A DNA stretch of 33,575 nucleotides from Actinomycetota bacterium (GCA_003168255.1 PMSU01000018.1:13740-47314), one strand, 5' to 3'. Positions 20,569 through 28,261 are shown, counted from the stretch's first letter. Numbers and translations: made by a program. Notes: generated from the sequence alone by a model not told the origin.

Positions 20569-21747
20569 ATGACTGAGGTGCATGGTCTAGGCGAGGCCCC
20601 GGTTGCGGTCCTTGGAACTGGCATTATGGGCTCTGCGATGGCCCGCAACCTGGTCCGGGCCGGGTTGCGCACGACGGTATGGGATCGGTCGCCATCGGCG
20701 ACGGCACCGCTATCGCAGGCCGGAGCCCTGGTGGCGACGTCCCCAGAAGAGGCGGTCCGCGACGCGCGCCTGGTGATCACGATGCTGCCCACCGCCGCAG
20801 TGGTGGAATCAGTGATCTCCGGCGACGGGGTGGCGGAGGCGTTCGCCCAGGGTGCCGTGTGGGCACAGATGGGCACCATCGGCGTTGCCGCGACCACCGA
20901 GATCGCCGGCCGGCTCGGCCAGCTGCGGCCCGACGTGATGTTCGTGGACGCGCCGGTATCGGGCAGCAAGGCCCCCGCCGAGGCCGGCCAGCTGCTCATC
21001 CTGGCCTCCGGCCCCCGCGAGGCGCAGGCAATCGTGCGCCCGGCGTTCTCGGCGATCGGCCGCAAGACCGTATGGCTGGGTCAAGCCGGTCAGGGCAGCC
21101 GGATGAAACTGGTCGTCAACGCTTACATGTCCACCCTGATCGAGGGCGTGGCCGAAGCCCTCGAGCTGGCCGGCCAGCTGGGCATCGACGACGCCAAGCT
21201 GGCCGAGGCTATCGAGGGCGGCCCGCTGGACGCGCCGATCGCCGACGCCAAGCTGCACAAGATGGCACACGGCGACTTCGCGCCCGAGTTCCCGCTTGAG
21301 TGGGCACTGAAGGACGTGGACCTGGCGATCGCGGCCGCAGGCACTGACACGCTGCCCGTGCTGGCCGCGCTGTCCCGCCAATGGCGCGCAGCCGTTGACG
21401 CGGGCCACGGCCGGGAAGACGTCAGCGCCGCACGCCTGGCATTGGGCCACCACCCGCGGCGGCCCGCAACCCCCCAAGAAGAACCGGCAAGAAAGGAAAC
21501 TGCCATGACGGCAAAACCACCACGCGAGCAAATCCCTGACGTAATGGGCGGCCCTGAACCCGATGAGGAGTTGACCGACCTGATGGGCGGGCCGCGGCAC
21601 GGGACCGACCTGATGGGCGGCCCCGAACCCGATGAGGAGTCCACCGACCTGATGGGCGGGCCGCGGCACGGGACCGACGTGATGGGCGGTCCTGAACCCG
21701 ATGAGGAGTCCACCGACCTGATGGGCGGCCCTCAGCCAGGGCGTTAG
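20569..21747 (+). CDS. GLYR1/3-hydroxyisobutyrate-dehydrogenase family oxidoreductase with repeat tail
   Basis: A 392-residue frame. Residues 1-300 are a complete beta-hydroxyacid dehydrogenase-type enzyme: APVAVLGTGIMGSAMARNLV (NAD(P) loop), VFVDAPVSGSKAPAEAG-type substrate loop (FVDAPVSGSKAPAEAGQLL), GQGSRMKLVVNAYM (Lys/Asn catalytic region), and a helical C-terminal domain ending GREDVSAARLALG. Relatives normally stop there. Here the frame continues about 18 residues of non-conserved text, then MTAKPPREQIP and three 23-residue DxMGGP repeats. The ATG at 20569 has a perfect AAGGAGG SD; the ATG at 20554 would place that SD inside the gene. Either a repeat tail is fused to the enzyme or the ancestral stop codon has been lost before a separate small gene (see 21505-21747). 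Confidence 0.9.
   Translation: MTEVHGLGEAPVAVLGTGIMGSAMARNLVRAGLRTTVWDRSPSATAPLSQAGALVATSPEEAVRDARLVITMLPTAAVVESVISGDGVAEAFAQGAVWAQMGTIGVAATTEIAGRLGQLRPDVMFVDAPVSGSKAPAEAGQLLILASGPREAQAIVRPAFSAIGRKTVWLGQAGQGSRMKLVVNAYMSTLIEGVAEALELAGQLGIDDAKLAEAIEGGPLDAPIADAKLHKMAHGDFAPEFPLEWALKDVDLAIAAAGTDTLPVLAALSRQWRAAVDAGHGREDVSAARLALGHHPRRPATPQEEPARKETAMTAKPPREQIPDVMGGPEPDEELTDLMGGPRHGTDLMGGPEPDEESTDLMGGPRHGTDVMGGPEPDEESTDLMGGPQPGR
21505..21747 (+). CDS. DxMGGP repeat peptide (possible independent small gene)
   Basis: An in-frame ATG at 21505 inside the dehydrogenase frame is preceded 7 bp upstream by AAGGA (21493-21497) in a purine-rich stretch unlike coding DNA around it. It would give an 80-residue peptide: an 11-residue MTAKPPREQIP leader, then six D(L/V)MGGP motifs separated alternately by EPDEE(L/S)T and RHGT, ending QPGR. 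It has no Cys, no aromatic residue and no transmembrane segment, and is strongly acidic in half of the linkers. I know no family for it. A leader plus repeated core resembles ribosomal-peptide precursors, but no maturation enzyme is in the window. It may equally be a disordered tail of the dehydrogenase. Confidence 0.5.
   Translation: MTAKPPREQIPDVMGGPEPDEELTDLMGGPRHGTDLMGGPEPDEESTDLMGGPRHGTDVMGGPEPDEESTDLMGGPQPGR
21538..21744. repeat. Three 69-bp in-frame repeats encoding the DxMGGP array
   Basis: Units 21538-21606, 21607-21675 and 21676-21744. Units 1 and 2 differ at only a few bases; unit 3 diverges at its last 12 bp, giving QPGR and the stop. Each unit encodes two DxMGGP motifs with the two alternating linkers. 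Confidence 0.95.
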
Positions 21748-21796
21748 GCCCCTCCCGCAGCGTCACGACCTCCGTCACGACCTCCGCCGCGGCCGG

Positions 21797-24424
21797 TCAG
21801 CCGCCCCCGGCGTCGTCGATCACGATGGGACTGGTGGGCGGGGAGGACAGGCTGGTGCCGCCGTCGCTGGTGGCGGTGATGGCGAAAGTGAAGCTCTCGC
21901 CGGCCGGGAGCCCGGTAATGGTGTAGCTGGTCCGCGTGCCGGAGACCGGGTAGGTAAGGCCGCCGTCGGTGCCGGCGGTGATCGTGTAGCCGGAGATGGT
22001 GCCGCCGCCGTTGTCGGGCGCGGTCCATTTGATGGTGGCGTCGCCGTAGCGGGTGGAGGTTGCCGTCGGGTTGGCGGGCGGTCCGGGTGGCTGGTCACCG
22101 ACCTGGATAGAGATCAGCCCGGTCGCGCCGGGGTTGAGGCCGCTGGCGGGCTGGACGGCGGTGACCTGATAGGTGCCCGCGGTGGCGGGGGCGGTGTACC
22201 GGCCGCCGCCGGTGACGGTGCCGTCGCCGGCCGGCACGCTCCAGGTGACCTTCTGCCCGGTCACCCCCGCGACCTGGGCAGCCAGCTGAACGGTGCCGCC
22301 GGGTGCGACCGTCGCCGGGTCGGGGGTGATGGTGATGCCCTGGTAGGGATCAGGGGCTTCGGCGAGCGGGAGGGTGACATCGGACAGGGTCTTCTTGTAC
22401 GTGGCGAGGCTCTGATCCAGCAGGGACAGCGGATAGTCCAGGCCCAGCACGTTTTCTGATGACAGGGTCCACCAGGGACTGCTCGCCGGGTTCGCCGCCA
22501 GCTCGGCTAGCCACACCGAGTCGGTCAGCTCCGGGCCGGGCACCCCATCTACCGTGACCGACAGATCGGCCCCGGCCCCGGCGTCCGCGTCGGCGGCCAC
22601 GCCGCCGTACAGGGTGGGCGGGGTCGAGGTGACGCTGTAGGTGTACTTCGGCTGCGCGGTGACGGTCGCGCCGCTGGTGGCGACCTGCGCGCTGATGGTG
22701 AGATCCTGGCCCGCGCTCGCGGCGGTACCTGTGGTTACCGTGCCCTGGGCGATCAGCTGGAGGGTCGCCGTCGGCACGATCACCACCGGCACGCCCAGCA
22801 CGGTCACAGTGATCGGGTCGAAGGTGACCTCACCCAGGTGGTAGCCGCCGGTGATGTCGTGGCTTAGCTGCGCGCTGATCGACAGCGCGGCGCTGGCGGT
22901 GATGCTGCCGTTGAACTGGCTGGTAGTGGTGCTGCCGCCGGTGATCGCGGTAGAGAACGACATGCTCGGGGTGAGGCTGACGCTCCCTTTCACGCTGACC
23001 GACTGGCCATTCGAGCTCTGGTACAAGGTGGTGTCCAGGTTCAGCGCGATGCTTCCCGGGCGGCGGCCTGATCGCGATACCTTGCCGGCGGGCAGCAGCC
23101 GCACCCCTGGCCGGGCCGGAGTGAACCTGGCGACCTGGTCGGAATTCAGCGCGCTACTGGTGCCAAACCCAGCAGCCGAGAACACTTCGTCCAGCGACGC
23201 CGCCACGGTACTCACGGTGACCGTGGGCCCGGACGAGGTGACCGCGGTGACCTTGGCCAGCAGTCCGGCCGGGGTCTCGGTGCTGACGCCGGCCACGACG
23301 ATGTCTGCCGCGGCCAGGTTGCTCACCTGCGCTGGCGGGCTGGTGAACACCAGCGTCCCGTCGGTCTGCACCTCGGTGAGCGCGGCCAGCGACTGCGCCG
23401 ACAGCACCACCGTGGCACTGGTGACGGTGCCGCCCGCGGTCGCCGGGGCGGAGCTGGCCTGGGTTCCCTGGCCGGTCGCATTCACCGCCGCGACATCGAA
23501 GGTGTAGGACGTCCCGCTGGTCAGGCCCTTGATGGTCACCGAGGTGGCGGTCGGGCCGGCCGTGGCCGTCTGGCTGGTGCCCACGACAGCGATCACATAC
23601 CCGGTCACCGCTGAGCCGCCGTCGGAGGCCGGCGGCTGCCAGGAGACAACCACTCCCGACTTGGCGGGCGCCGCAGCGACCTCGGCCGGAGCGCCGGGCA
23701 CGGTGACCTGCGGGGTTACCTGGGACGACCTAGCTGACATGCCCGTCCCCACGCTGTTTTGGGCGGCCACCTGCACCCGGTAGGTCGTGCCGTCGGCTAG
23801 CCCGGTCATGGTCGCTGACCTGGTGGCGCCTGACACAGACATCGCTGTGGTAGCCGGGTTGGTGGTCAGCCGGTACCCGGAAACCGGCGCCCCGCCGTCA
23901 GACTTCGGCGCCGCCCACGACACCGATGCCTGCTCGAACCCCCCGATCACCTCGACGCTGCGGGCCGGGCCCGGCACCGTCGGGGCCAGCGGGGTGATGG
24001 CCGTCGACAGGCTGCTGGCCGGCCCGGTCCCGGACTTGTTCACCGCGGCCACCGTGAACTGGTAGGCCGTGCCGTCGGTCAGCCCGCCTACCAGGTAGCT
24101 CGTCACCGCAGCGGTGTCTACGGTCGCGCCCCCCGGTGATGCTGTGATCACATAGCCGGTTATCGGTGACCCGCCCGTGGACGAGGGCGGCATCCAGCTC
24201 ACCAGCGCTCCGCTGTCCTGACCGGCCGCCGTCACCTGCTGGGGTGCACCAGGCAGGCCTTTGCCAGCCAGCGGTGCCACCGCAGCGCCGCGATCGCGCG
24301 CTGCCGCCGCCGCTGCTGCCGCCGCGGCCGGAGTCGCGGCAGCGGCCACGCCCGCGCCCAGCGTCACCGCAACCGCTATCGCCGCTAGTTTCCTAAAGGC
24401 CATAGGATTTCTCGGCTTCCCCAT
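21797..24424 (-). CDS. Secreted multi-domain fibronectin type III protein
   Basis: An 875-residue exported protein. Residues 1-40 are a signal peptide (KLAAIAVAVTLGAGVAAA, then an Ala run). Three FnIII domains lie at about 57-148, 150-240 and 243-335, each with the VSWxxPxxxGGxxxxGY and GLTDGTxYxFxVAAVN patterns. Residues about 335-690 are a beta-rich Ser/Thr region with no domain I recognise (SFSTAITGGSTTTSQFNGSI; LGEVTFDPITVTVLGVPVVI). An Ig-like domain (ITITPDPATVAPGGTVQLAA) is at about 690-775 and a fourth FnIII at about 780-868. No LPxTG or membrane anchor is seen, so it is likely released or wall-associated. The ATG at 24424 is preceded by a G-rich SD. FnIII repeats in actinomycetes often join enzymes or carbohydrate-binding parts; none is evident here. 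Confidence 0.88.
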   Translation of the reverse strand: MGKPRNPMAFRKLAAIAVAVTLGAGVAAAATPAAAAAAAAAARDRGAAVAPLAGKGLPGAPQQVTAAGQDSGALVSWMPPSSTGGSPITGYVITASPGGATVDTAAVTSYLVGGLTDGTAYQFTVAAVNKSGTGPASSLSTAITPLAPTVPGPARSVEVIGGFEQASVSWAAPKSDGGAPVSGYRLTTNPATTAMSVSGATRSATMTGLADGTTYRVQVAAQNSVGTGMSARSSQVTPQVTVPGAPAEVAAAPAKSGVVVSWQPPASDGGSAVTGYVIAVVGTSQTATAGPTATSVTIKGLTSGTSYTFDVAAVNATGQGTQASSAPATAGGTVTSATVVLSAQSLAALTEVQTDGTLVFTSPPAQVSNLAAADIVVAGVSTETPAGLLAKVTAVTSSGPTVTVSTVAASLDEVFSAAGFGTSSALNSDQVARFTPARPGVRLLPAGKVSRSGRRPGSIALNLDTTLYQSSNGQSVSVKGSVSLTPSMSFSTAITGGSTTTSQFNGSITASAALSISAQLSHDITGGYHLGEVTFDPITVTVLGVPVVIVPTATLQLIAQGTVTTGTAASAGQDLTISAQVATSGATVTAQPKYTYSVTSTPPTLYGGVAADADAGAGADLSVTVDGVPGPELTDSVWLAELAANPASSPWWTLSSENVLGLDYPLSLLDQSLATYKKTLSDVTLPLAEAPDPYQGITITPDPATVAPGGTVQLAAQVAGVTGQKVTWSVPAGDGTVTGGGRYTAPATAGTYQVTAVQPASGLNPGATGLISIQVGDQPPGPPANPTATSTRYGDATIKWTAPDNGGGTISGYTITAGTDGGLTYPVSGTRTSYTITGLPAGESFTFAITATSDGGTSLSSPPTSPIVIDDAGGG

Positions 24425-24588
24425 CAACCCCCACCACCCACCCGCGTTCCCGCGACGACTCGGCTGACCATTATCCTCTAACGCCCGAAATATTCTCTAG
24501 TATCCAAATTAAGACGCATGGCGGCCGGATCCGGAGCACCCAGCCAGGGCACCGCGCCGGCCACGGTGGCTGTGCGAAGCTGAAACGC

Positions 24589-25080
24589 GTGAGTCAACTC
24601 GCCAGCCTGTTCCTGGATACGGGGCGGTTTGAGGTGCGCCGCGCCACGCTCGATGACGTGGCGGCCATCGTCGGCCTGCTGATCGACGATGAGCTCGGCG
24701 CCACGCGCGAAGACGGATCGGATCCGAGCCTGACGCCGTACCAGGTCGCCTTCGGGATGATCGACGCCGACCCCGGACAGCTGCTGCTCGTCGTGACCTC
24801 GGAAGATAGCAGCGTGGCGGCCACCATGCAGCTGACCTTCATCCCGGGCCTGGCCCGGCGGGGCGCTCTGCGCGCGCAGATTGAGGCGGTCAGGGTGGGC
24901 AGCCGCTACCGGGCCCAGGGACTGGGCGAAGCCATGGTCAACTGGACCATCACCGAAGCTCGCCGCCGCGGCTGCCGCCTGGTCCAGCTAACCAGCGACA
25001 AGCAGCGGACAGCCGCGCACCGCTTCTACCAGCGGCTTGGCTTCACCGCCTCGCACGAGGGCTTCAAGCTAAACCTTTGA
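24589..25080 (+). CDS. GNAT family N-acetyltransferase
   Basis: A 163-residue acetyltransferase. RFEVRRATLDDVAAIVGLL is the first strand-helix; IEAVRVGSRYRAQGLGEAMV holds the acetyl-CoA loop (R/Q-x-x-G-L/x-G form, RAQGLG); RLVQLTSDKQRTAAHRFYQR, then LGFTASHEGFKL is the usual C-terminal block. The whole gene looks like a PhnO/drug-modifying GNAT of unknown substrate. It starts at GTG 24589 with GAAGCT (24576-24581) 7 bp upstream, again suggesting leaderless translation. It diverges from the FnIII gene across 164 bp. Confidence 0.93.
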   Translation: MSQLASLFLDTGRFEVRRATLDDVAAIVGLLIDDELGATREDGSDPSLTPYQVAFGMIDADPGQLLLVVTSEDSSVAATMQLTFIPGLARRGALRAQIEAVRVGSRYRAQGLGEAMVNWTITEARRRGCRLVQLTSDKQRTAAHRFYQRLGFTASHEGFKLNL

Positions 25081-25181
25081 CTCTTCCGAACGCACCGGCC
25101 GACCCCCGTCAGCACGCCCAGCTTGCTGGGCGAGCAGCCCGCATTCGGCCAGCAGCAAGAACCTTGGCGCAATGGGCACCA

Positions 25182-25577
25182 TCAGCCGTTGGCGTTCCAG
25201 GGGTTGATGAGGTCGATCCCAGTATCGGTGAAATCGCCAGCGTTACGGGTGGCCAGCCCTGCGCTGTGCACCCTACAGATGGCGGCGATCTGGGCATCCG
25301 CCGTGCTGATGGGACGCCCCTTTTTCGCCCTGCCGACAACGACAGTGGCGTACTGCTCAGCGGCTAGGCCATCGAAAGGCTGCACCCGGTCGCGAAAGTC
25401 TTCGTTGATCAGCGCGTCAATCGCTTTCGCGAGCGCGGCCCTCCGTCGCCCGTCCGGCAGGCGGGCGACGCCGTGCAGCAATTCCGCGGCCGTGATGGCC
25501 GTGGTGGCGATTTCGGCGGCGGGCAACGAGTCAAGCCAGGTCACCACGTTCGGCTCGGGATCAATACGGGCAAGCTC
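25182..25577 (-). pseudogene. PIN-domain (FitB/VapC-type) toxin lacking its N-terminus
   Basis: The frame reads ELARIDPEPNVVTWLDSLPA, EIATTAITAAELLHGVARLP, RRAALAKAIDALI, KKGRPISTADAQIAAICRVH, LATRNAGDFTDTGIDLINPW, which is a FitB/VapC PIN ribonuclease from about residue 11 on. The second acidic residues (TAAELLHG Glu, STADAQIAA Asp, ATRNAGDF Asp) are present. The first strand with the conserved LDTN Asp is missing. Upstream the frame runs straight into the antitoxin gene out of phase, so a deletion removed the toxin start and antitoxin end. A GTG at 25547 could start a 121-residue inactive product. Confidence 0.8.
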
Positions 25578-25699
25578 GGGGGAGCTAGGCGGTCGGCGAG
25601 GATGGCCCGCACCTCGGCCTCCATCGATCGTCCATGCTGCGCCGCACGGACACGAAGCCGGGCGTGTATCTGCTCATCAAGACCGCGAATCGTCGACCT
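25578..25699 (-). pseudogene. FitA-type (RHH) antitoxin fragment
   Basis: The reverse frame reads STIRGLDEQIHARLRVRAAQ, then HGRSMEAEVRAILADRL, a FitA/ribbon-helix-helix antitoxin. It has lost its start (the frame upstream runs into IPT/TIG sequence at about 25695) and its end (it runs on from DRL in a frame different from the toxin). It is the partner of the broken PIN toxin at 25182. Confidence 0.75.
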
Positions 25700-25842
25700 T
25701 GATCGCCGCGACCTGCACCAGCAGCACTAAGTGCACGTTCACGACGCCGGCGCACGCGGCAGGCACCGTCGACATCCAGGTCTCCGCCGAGGACTTCGGC
25801 GCCAGCCCGGTCAGTTCGAAGGACAAGTTCACGTTCGGGTAG
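25690..25842 (+). pseudogene. IPT/TIG-domain C-terminal fragment
   Basis: The + frame ending with TAG at 25840-25842 reads CTSSTKCTFTTPAHAAGTVD, IQVSAEDFGASPVSSKDKFT, F, G: the last half of an IPT/TIG immunoglobulin-like domain of a secreted protein. No start or signal peptide belongs to it. Its left edge abuts the antitoxin fragment on the other strand near 25695. Confidence 0.7.
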
Positions 25843-25962
25843 CCGATCCGGCCCAGCCGAACAGGTCAGAGCGCTTCGCGGTGACCGCGGACTGGCCGCA
25901 CGGCACCGGGTGGCATCCAGCAGCCGCACCAGCTCCGCGGTGGCAGGTGTGTGGCTGGCTAG

Positions 25963-26145
25963 CCACCGCAGCGCAGGTGGGTGGACGGCTTCCTCTTGGA
26001 GTGGCGGCGCGGTGCCAACAACCGGTGGCAGGGGCTGGTGAACTACCGCTGGAAGGATTCCGGGCGCAAGAGCGACGTCAAGGACCAGTCCCAGCTCCGG
26101 CCCGATCCGGGGCGCAGGAGACTCCCCCCAGCCTCGAAGTCATAG
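25963..26145 (+). other. Unidentified open stretch within gene debris
   Basis: A frame open from 25963 to the TAG at 26143-26145 contains WVDGFLLEWRRGANNRWQGL and VNYRWKDSGRKSDVKDQ, which looks protein-like (Trp-rich, amphipathic) but has no clear start beyond a GTG at 25981 and no family I can name. The rest of 25843-26196 shows nothing else. Probably another C-terminal fragment. Confidence 0.35.
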
Positions 26146-26196
26146 GACGCCTGCTCTCATGCTGCCCAGCCTCGTGACCATAGGCCGGACCTGGCG

Positions 26197-26394
26197 ATGA
26201 CCTTGCGACTTACCGATCATGAGGCTGAGGCGCTCCGCCTGCGCGCTGACCTCGAGCGCCGGTCGATGCAAGAAGTGGCCCGTCAGGCGATCCGCGAGTA
26301 CGTCGAGAGCCACAGCCGCGCGGAACTGCTGGATCACGTGCTGGACGAGGAACTGCCGCGATACGCCGAGGCGCTGGAGCGGCTCGGCCGGTGA
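26197..26394 (+). CDS. Ribbon-helix-helix antitoxin of a Doc-type module
   Basis: A 65-residue antitoxin. MTLRLTDHEAEALRLRADLE, then RRSMQEVARQAIREYVESHS is a CopG/Arc-type ribbon-helix-helix (the strand TLRLT pairs in the dimer). The acidic C-terminal tail (ELLDHVLDEELPRYAEALER) would wrap the toxin. The TGA stop overlaps the GTG start of the toxin (GTGA, 26391-26394), giving translational coupling and the usual antitoxin-first order. It probably autoregulates the pair. No clear SD is seen; the start is the ATG at 26197. Confidence 0.9.
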   Translation: MTLRLTDHEAEALRLRADLERRSMQEVARQAIREYVESHSRAELLDHVLDEELPRYAEALERLGR

Positions 26395-26771
26395 TCTTCC
26401 TGACGCTGCCGGAGCTGCTGCACGTCGCCGAACGTACTCTTGGGCCCGATTACACCGTGCGTGACCACGGCCTGCTGGAAGCGGCTCTGGCGCGTCCCCG
26501 GGCAACCGTCTTCGGCAAGGACGCTTACCCAACCCTCGACACCAAGGCAGCGGCCCTGCTCCACTCACTGGCCCGCCACCACGCCCTGCTCGACGGAAAC
26601 AAGCGGCTCGCCCTGGCCGCGCCCATTGCCTTCTACGGCCTCAACGGACGCCGCCTGACGCTCACCAACGACGAGGCCTACGACCTGGTCATGAAGGTCG
26701 CCTCCGGCCACCTCGACACGGTCGATGACATCGCCGCGCTCATCCAGTACGCGACACAGCCCCGTAGCTGA
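26391..26771 (+). CDS. doc: Fic/Doc family toxin (Doc-type death-on-curing protein)
   Basis: A 126-residue Doc toxin. Doc proteins phosphorylate elongation factor Tu and halt translation. The core is ARHHALLDGNKRLALAAPIA: the Fic loop H-x-x-x-D-G-N-K-R is complete (His, Asp, Lys/Arg). N-terminal EFLTLPELLHVAERTLG-like (MIFLTLPELLHVAERTLGPD) and VRDHGLLEAALARP are the standard Doc start. Ends with a helix (IAALIQYATQPRS). It starts at GTG 26391, overlapping the antitoxin stop. Both genes look intact, unlike the neighbouring broken PIN pair. Confidence 0.92.
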   Translation: MIFLTLPELLHVAERTLGPDYTVRDHGLLEAALARPRATVFGKDAYPTLDTKAAALLHSLARHHALLDGNKRLALAAPIAFYGLNGRRLTLTNDEAYDLVMKVASGHLDTVDDIAALIQYATQPRS

Positions 26772-26862
26772 GGCAGGTCAGCTGCGAGGCTCACTGGCAG
26801 ACAGGCACATGTGAGTGCGGCGACACTCCCACGTGACTCTCAATATGTACCAGCAGATTGCT

Positions 26863-27552
26863 TCAACACTCTTTATGCGTGCCGAGCCGATGTGTGGATA
26901 ACCGGCCACGGGCGGCAACGATCTCTGGTTGCCGGCGGGTCCAGTAGTCAACGATCTGGGCGCGTGGGACAGGCAGTGAGTCGTCGGGATCGACGTCGTC
27001 AAAGTAGCCGAGGCCGAGCAGGATGTGGTTGATCGCCTGCTGGGGGTATTCGGGCTGGAAGCGCTCAATGAATAGCGCCAGGCCCTCGTCGGCGGTACGC
27101 CCGGTTCGCTGTTCGATCACCATCAGGTCAAAGTAACCGCGCAGCTCGCCGCGGTCGCCGACGACCTTGAGTTTCATGGCCATCAGGTCGCTGAGCTGCG
27201 CAACACCCACGCCATCGACCTCCTCGGGAAGCTCAAGAAGGTGCTGCGGGCGGCCCTCGTCGGCGTGCGAGAACTGCAGCCTGGTGGCAGAGAAGACCCC
27301 ATTGAGGGTCCCGGGCGCGCGCTCGGTGACGGCGAATGGGCTTGCCGCGGACAGGCACCGGGCCAGCTCGTCGAGATCGACGCTGCTGTGGTGGAAGAAG
27401 AAGTCCAAGTCCCGGCTGATCCGGTGCCCAAGGTGAACCGCGATGGCCGTCCCGCCTCCGAGGTAAGCGCCGGGCGGTATGAGCGGGGCGATAGCGTCCC
27501 ACGTTGCCGCCGTATCTGGCGGGAGAATTTTCCGGACTGTGTCAGACGGCAT
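26863..27552 (-). CDS. AbiEii/AbiGii-type nucleotidyltransferase toxin
   Basis: A 229-residue nucleotidyltransferase of the AbiEii (DUF1814) type, which transfers nucleotides to tRNA or other targets. YLGGGTAIAVHLGHRISRDL, DFFF is the GG-x-R-x-S-x-D-x-DF signature with both metal Asp residues. LSDLMAMKLKVVGDRGELRG, YFDLM is the K-x-x-R-x-x-D-x-x-D region; the usual RDxxDL is RGYFDL here. The start is the ATG at 27552; the frame's extension to 27636 is covered by the upstream gene. It overlaps the HTH gene (27542-28261) by 11 bp, so the two are one operon with the regulator first. The partner is not the classical AbiEi. Confidence 0.88.
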   Translation of the reverse strand: MPSDTVRKILPPDTAATWDAIAPLIPPGAYLGGGTAIAVHLGHRISRDLDFFFHHSSVDLDELARCLSAASPFAVTERAPGTLNGVFSATRLQFSHADEGRPQHLLELPEEVDGVGVAQLSDLMAMKLKVVGDRGELRGYFDLMVIEQRTGRTADEGLALFIERFQPEYPQQAINHILLGLGYFDDVDPDDSLPVPRAQIVDYWTRRQPEIVAARGRLSTHRLGTHKEC

Positions 27553-28261
27553 GGGATACGTGCCGGGCGAGGTTATGCGCGAGCGCTCGCTGCGCCGGCC
27601 CGAGGCCGCGTGTCGCCGTCGCGTGCTCCCAGGCACTCGCGGGAAGGTTCACAGTTCCCCAGGCGAGGCCATCGGGATCGAAGGACGTGATGAGCCGCCG
27701 GGCGATGAAGGGCCCCGAGGCCGCGACATCGAGCTGGGCAGGTGCCGTGTTCCAGAACAGGTGGAGCAGGTGCGGGGGAACCCGCTTGGCGTGTGTCCCT
27801 TCGGAACGGGCGGGCACGCGAACCCGGGCGATCACCGGAGCGAGCGCCAGCCACTGCGGCGACCCGAATCGGACCCGGTACACCATCGCCTCGGCGGCGT
27901 GCCCGCGGGCGATCATCATCGGTGTTCGCGTGATGAGGCCCTCGGAGCTGAGCCGGCCGAGAGCGCGGGCGGCGGCGGTCGGCGAGACTCCCGCCCGCCG
28001 TGCGGCCTCACGGACGGACGCCACACCCCGCGGTGACCGCGAGAGCGCCGCGAGCACCTGGACCTCCACCCGAGACAGGCCGGGCACTGGCGGCGCGACG
28101 CCCAGCTCCTGTACAAGCTCGTCCACCTGGCGCGGCGTCAGCTGGAAGGCACCCGAGGCGGCACGCTCGACCGGCATACCCAGGCGATCCACAGCCCGCC
28201 GCACCCGTGGCGCCGAGGTCCCCAGGGCCCGAGCCGCAGCCGCGAGACTATAGGTGTCCAT
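27542..28261 (-). CDS. Two-HTH DNA-binding protein, likely antitoxin of the AbiEii-like toxin
   Basis: A 239-residue protein with two DNA-binding units. Residues 1-60: YSLAAAARALGTSAPRVRRA, then VDRLGMPVERAASGAFQLTP, a MerR/excisionase-like HTH. Residues about 75-145: VQVLAALSRSPRGVASVREA, ARRAGVSPTAAARALGRLSS, EGLI, a MarR-like winged helix. The C-terminal about 95 residues (RVPPHLLHLFWNTAPAQLDV; TSFDPDGLAWGTVNLPASAW) are of unknown fold and may bind the toxin. The ATG at 28261 lies 6 bp after TATCGT (28268-28273, reverse strand), and a palindrome TATCGT-T-ACGATA covers it, so leaderless autoregulated expression is likely. Confidence 0.8.
   Translation of the reverse strand: MDTYSLAAAARALGTSAPRVRRAVDRLGMPVERAASGAFQLTPRQVDELVQELGVAPPVPGLSRVEVQVLAALSRSPRGVASVREAARRAGVSPTAAARALGRLSSEGLITRTPMMIARGHAAEAMVYRVRFGSPQWLALAPVIARVRVPARSEGTHAKRVPPHLLHLFWNTAPAQLDVAASGPFIARRLITSFDPDGLAWGTVNLPASAWEHATATRGLGPAQRALAHNLARHVSHAV

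Noticed and set aside
25123..25689. Long forward frame leading into the IPT/TIG fragment
   Set aside because: The part before 25690 is the antisense of the PIN toxin and antitoxin relics; only the end has IPT/TIG character.
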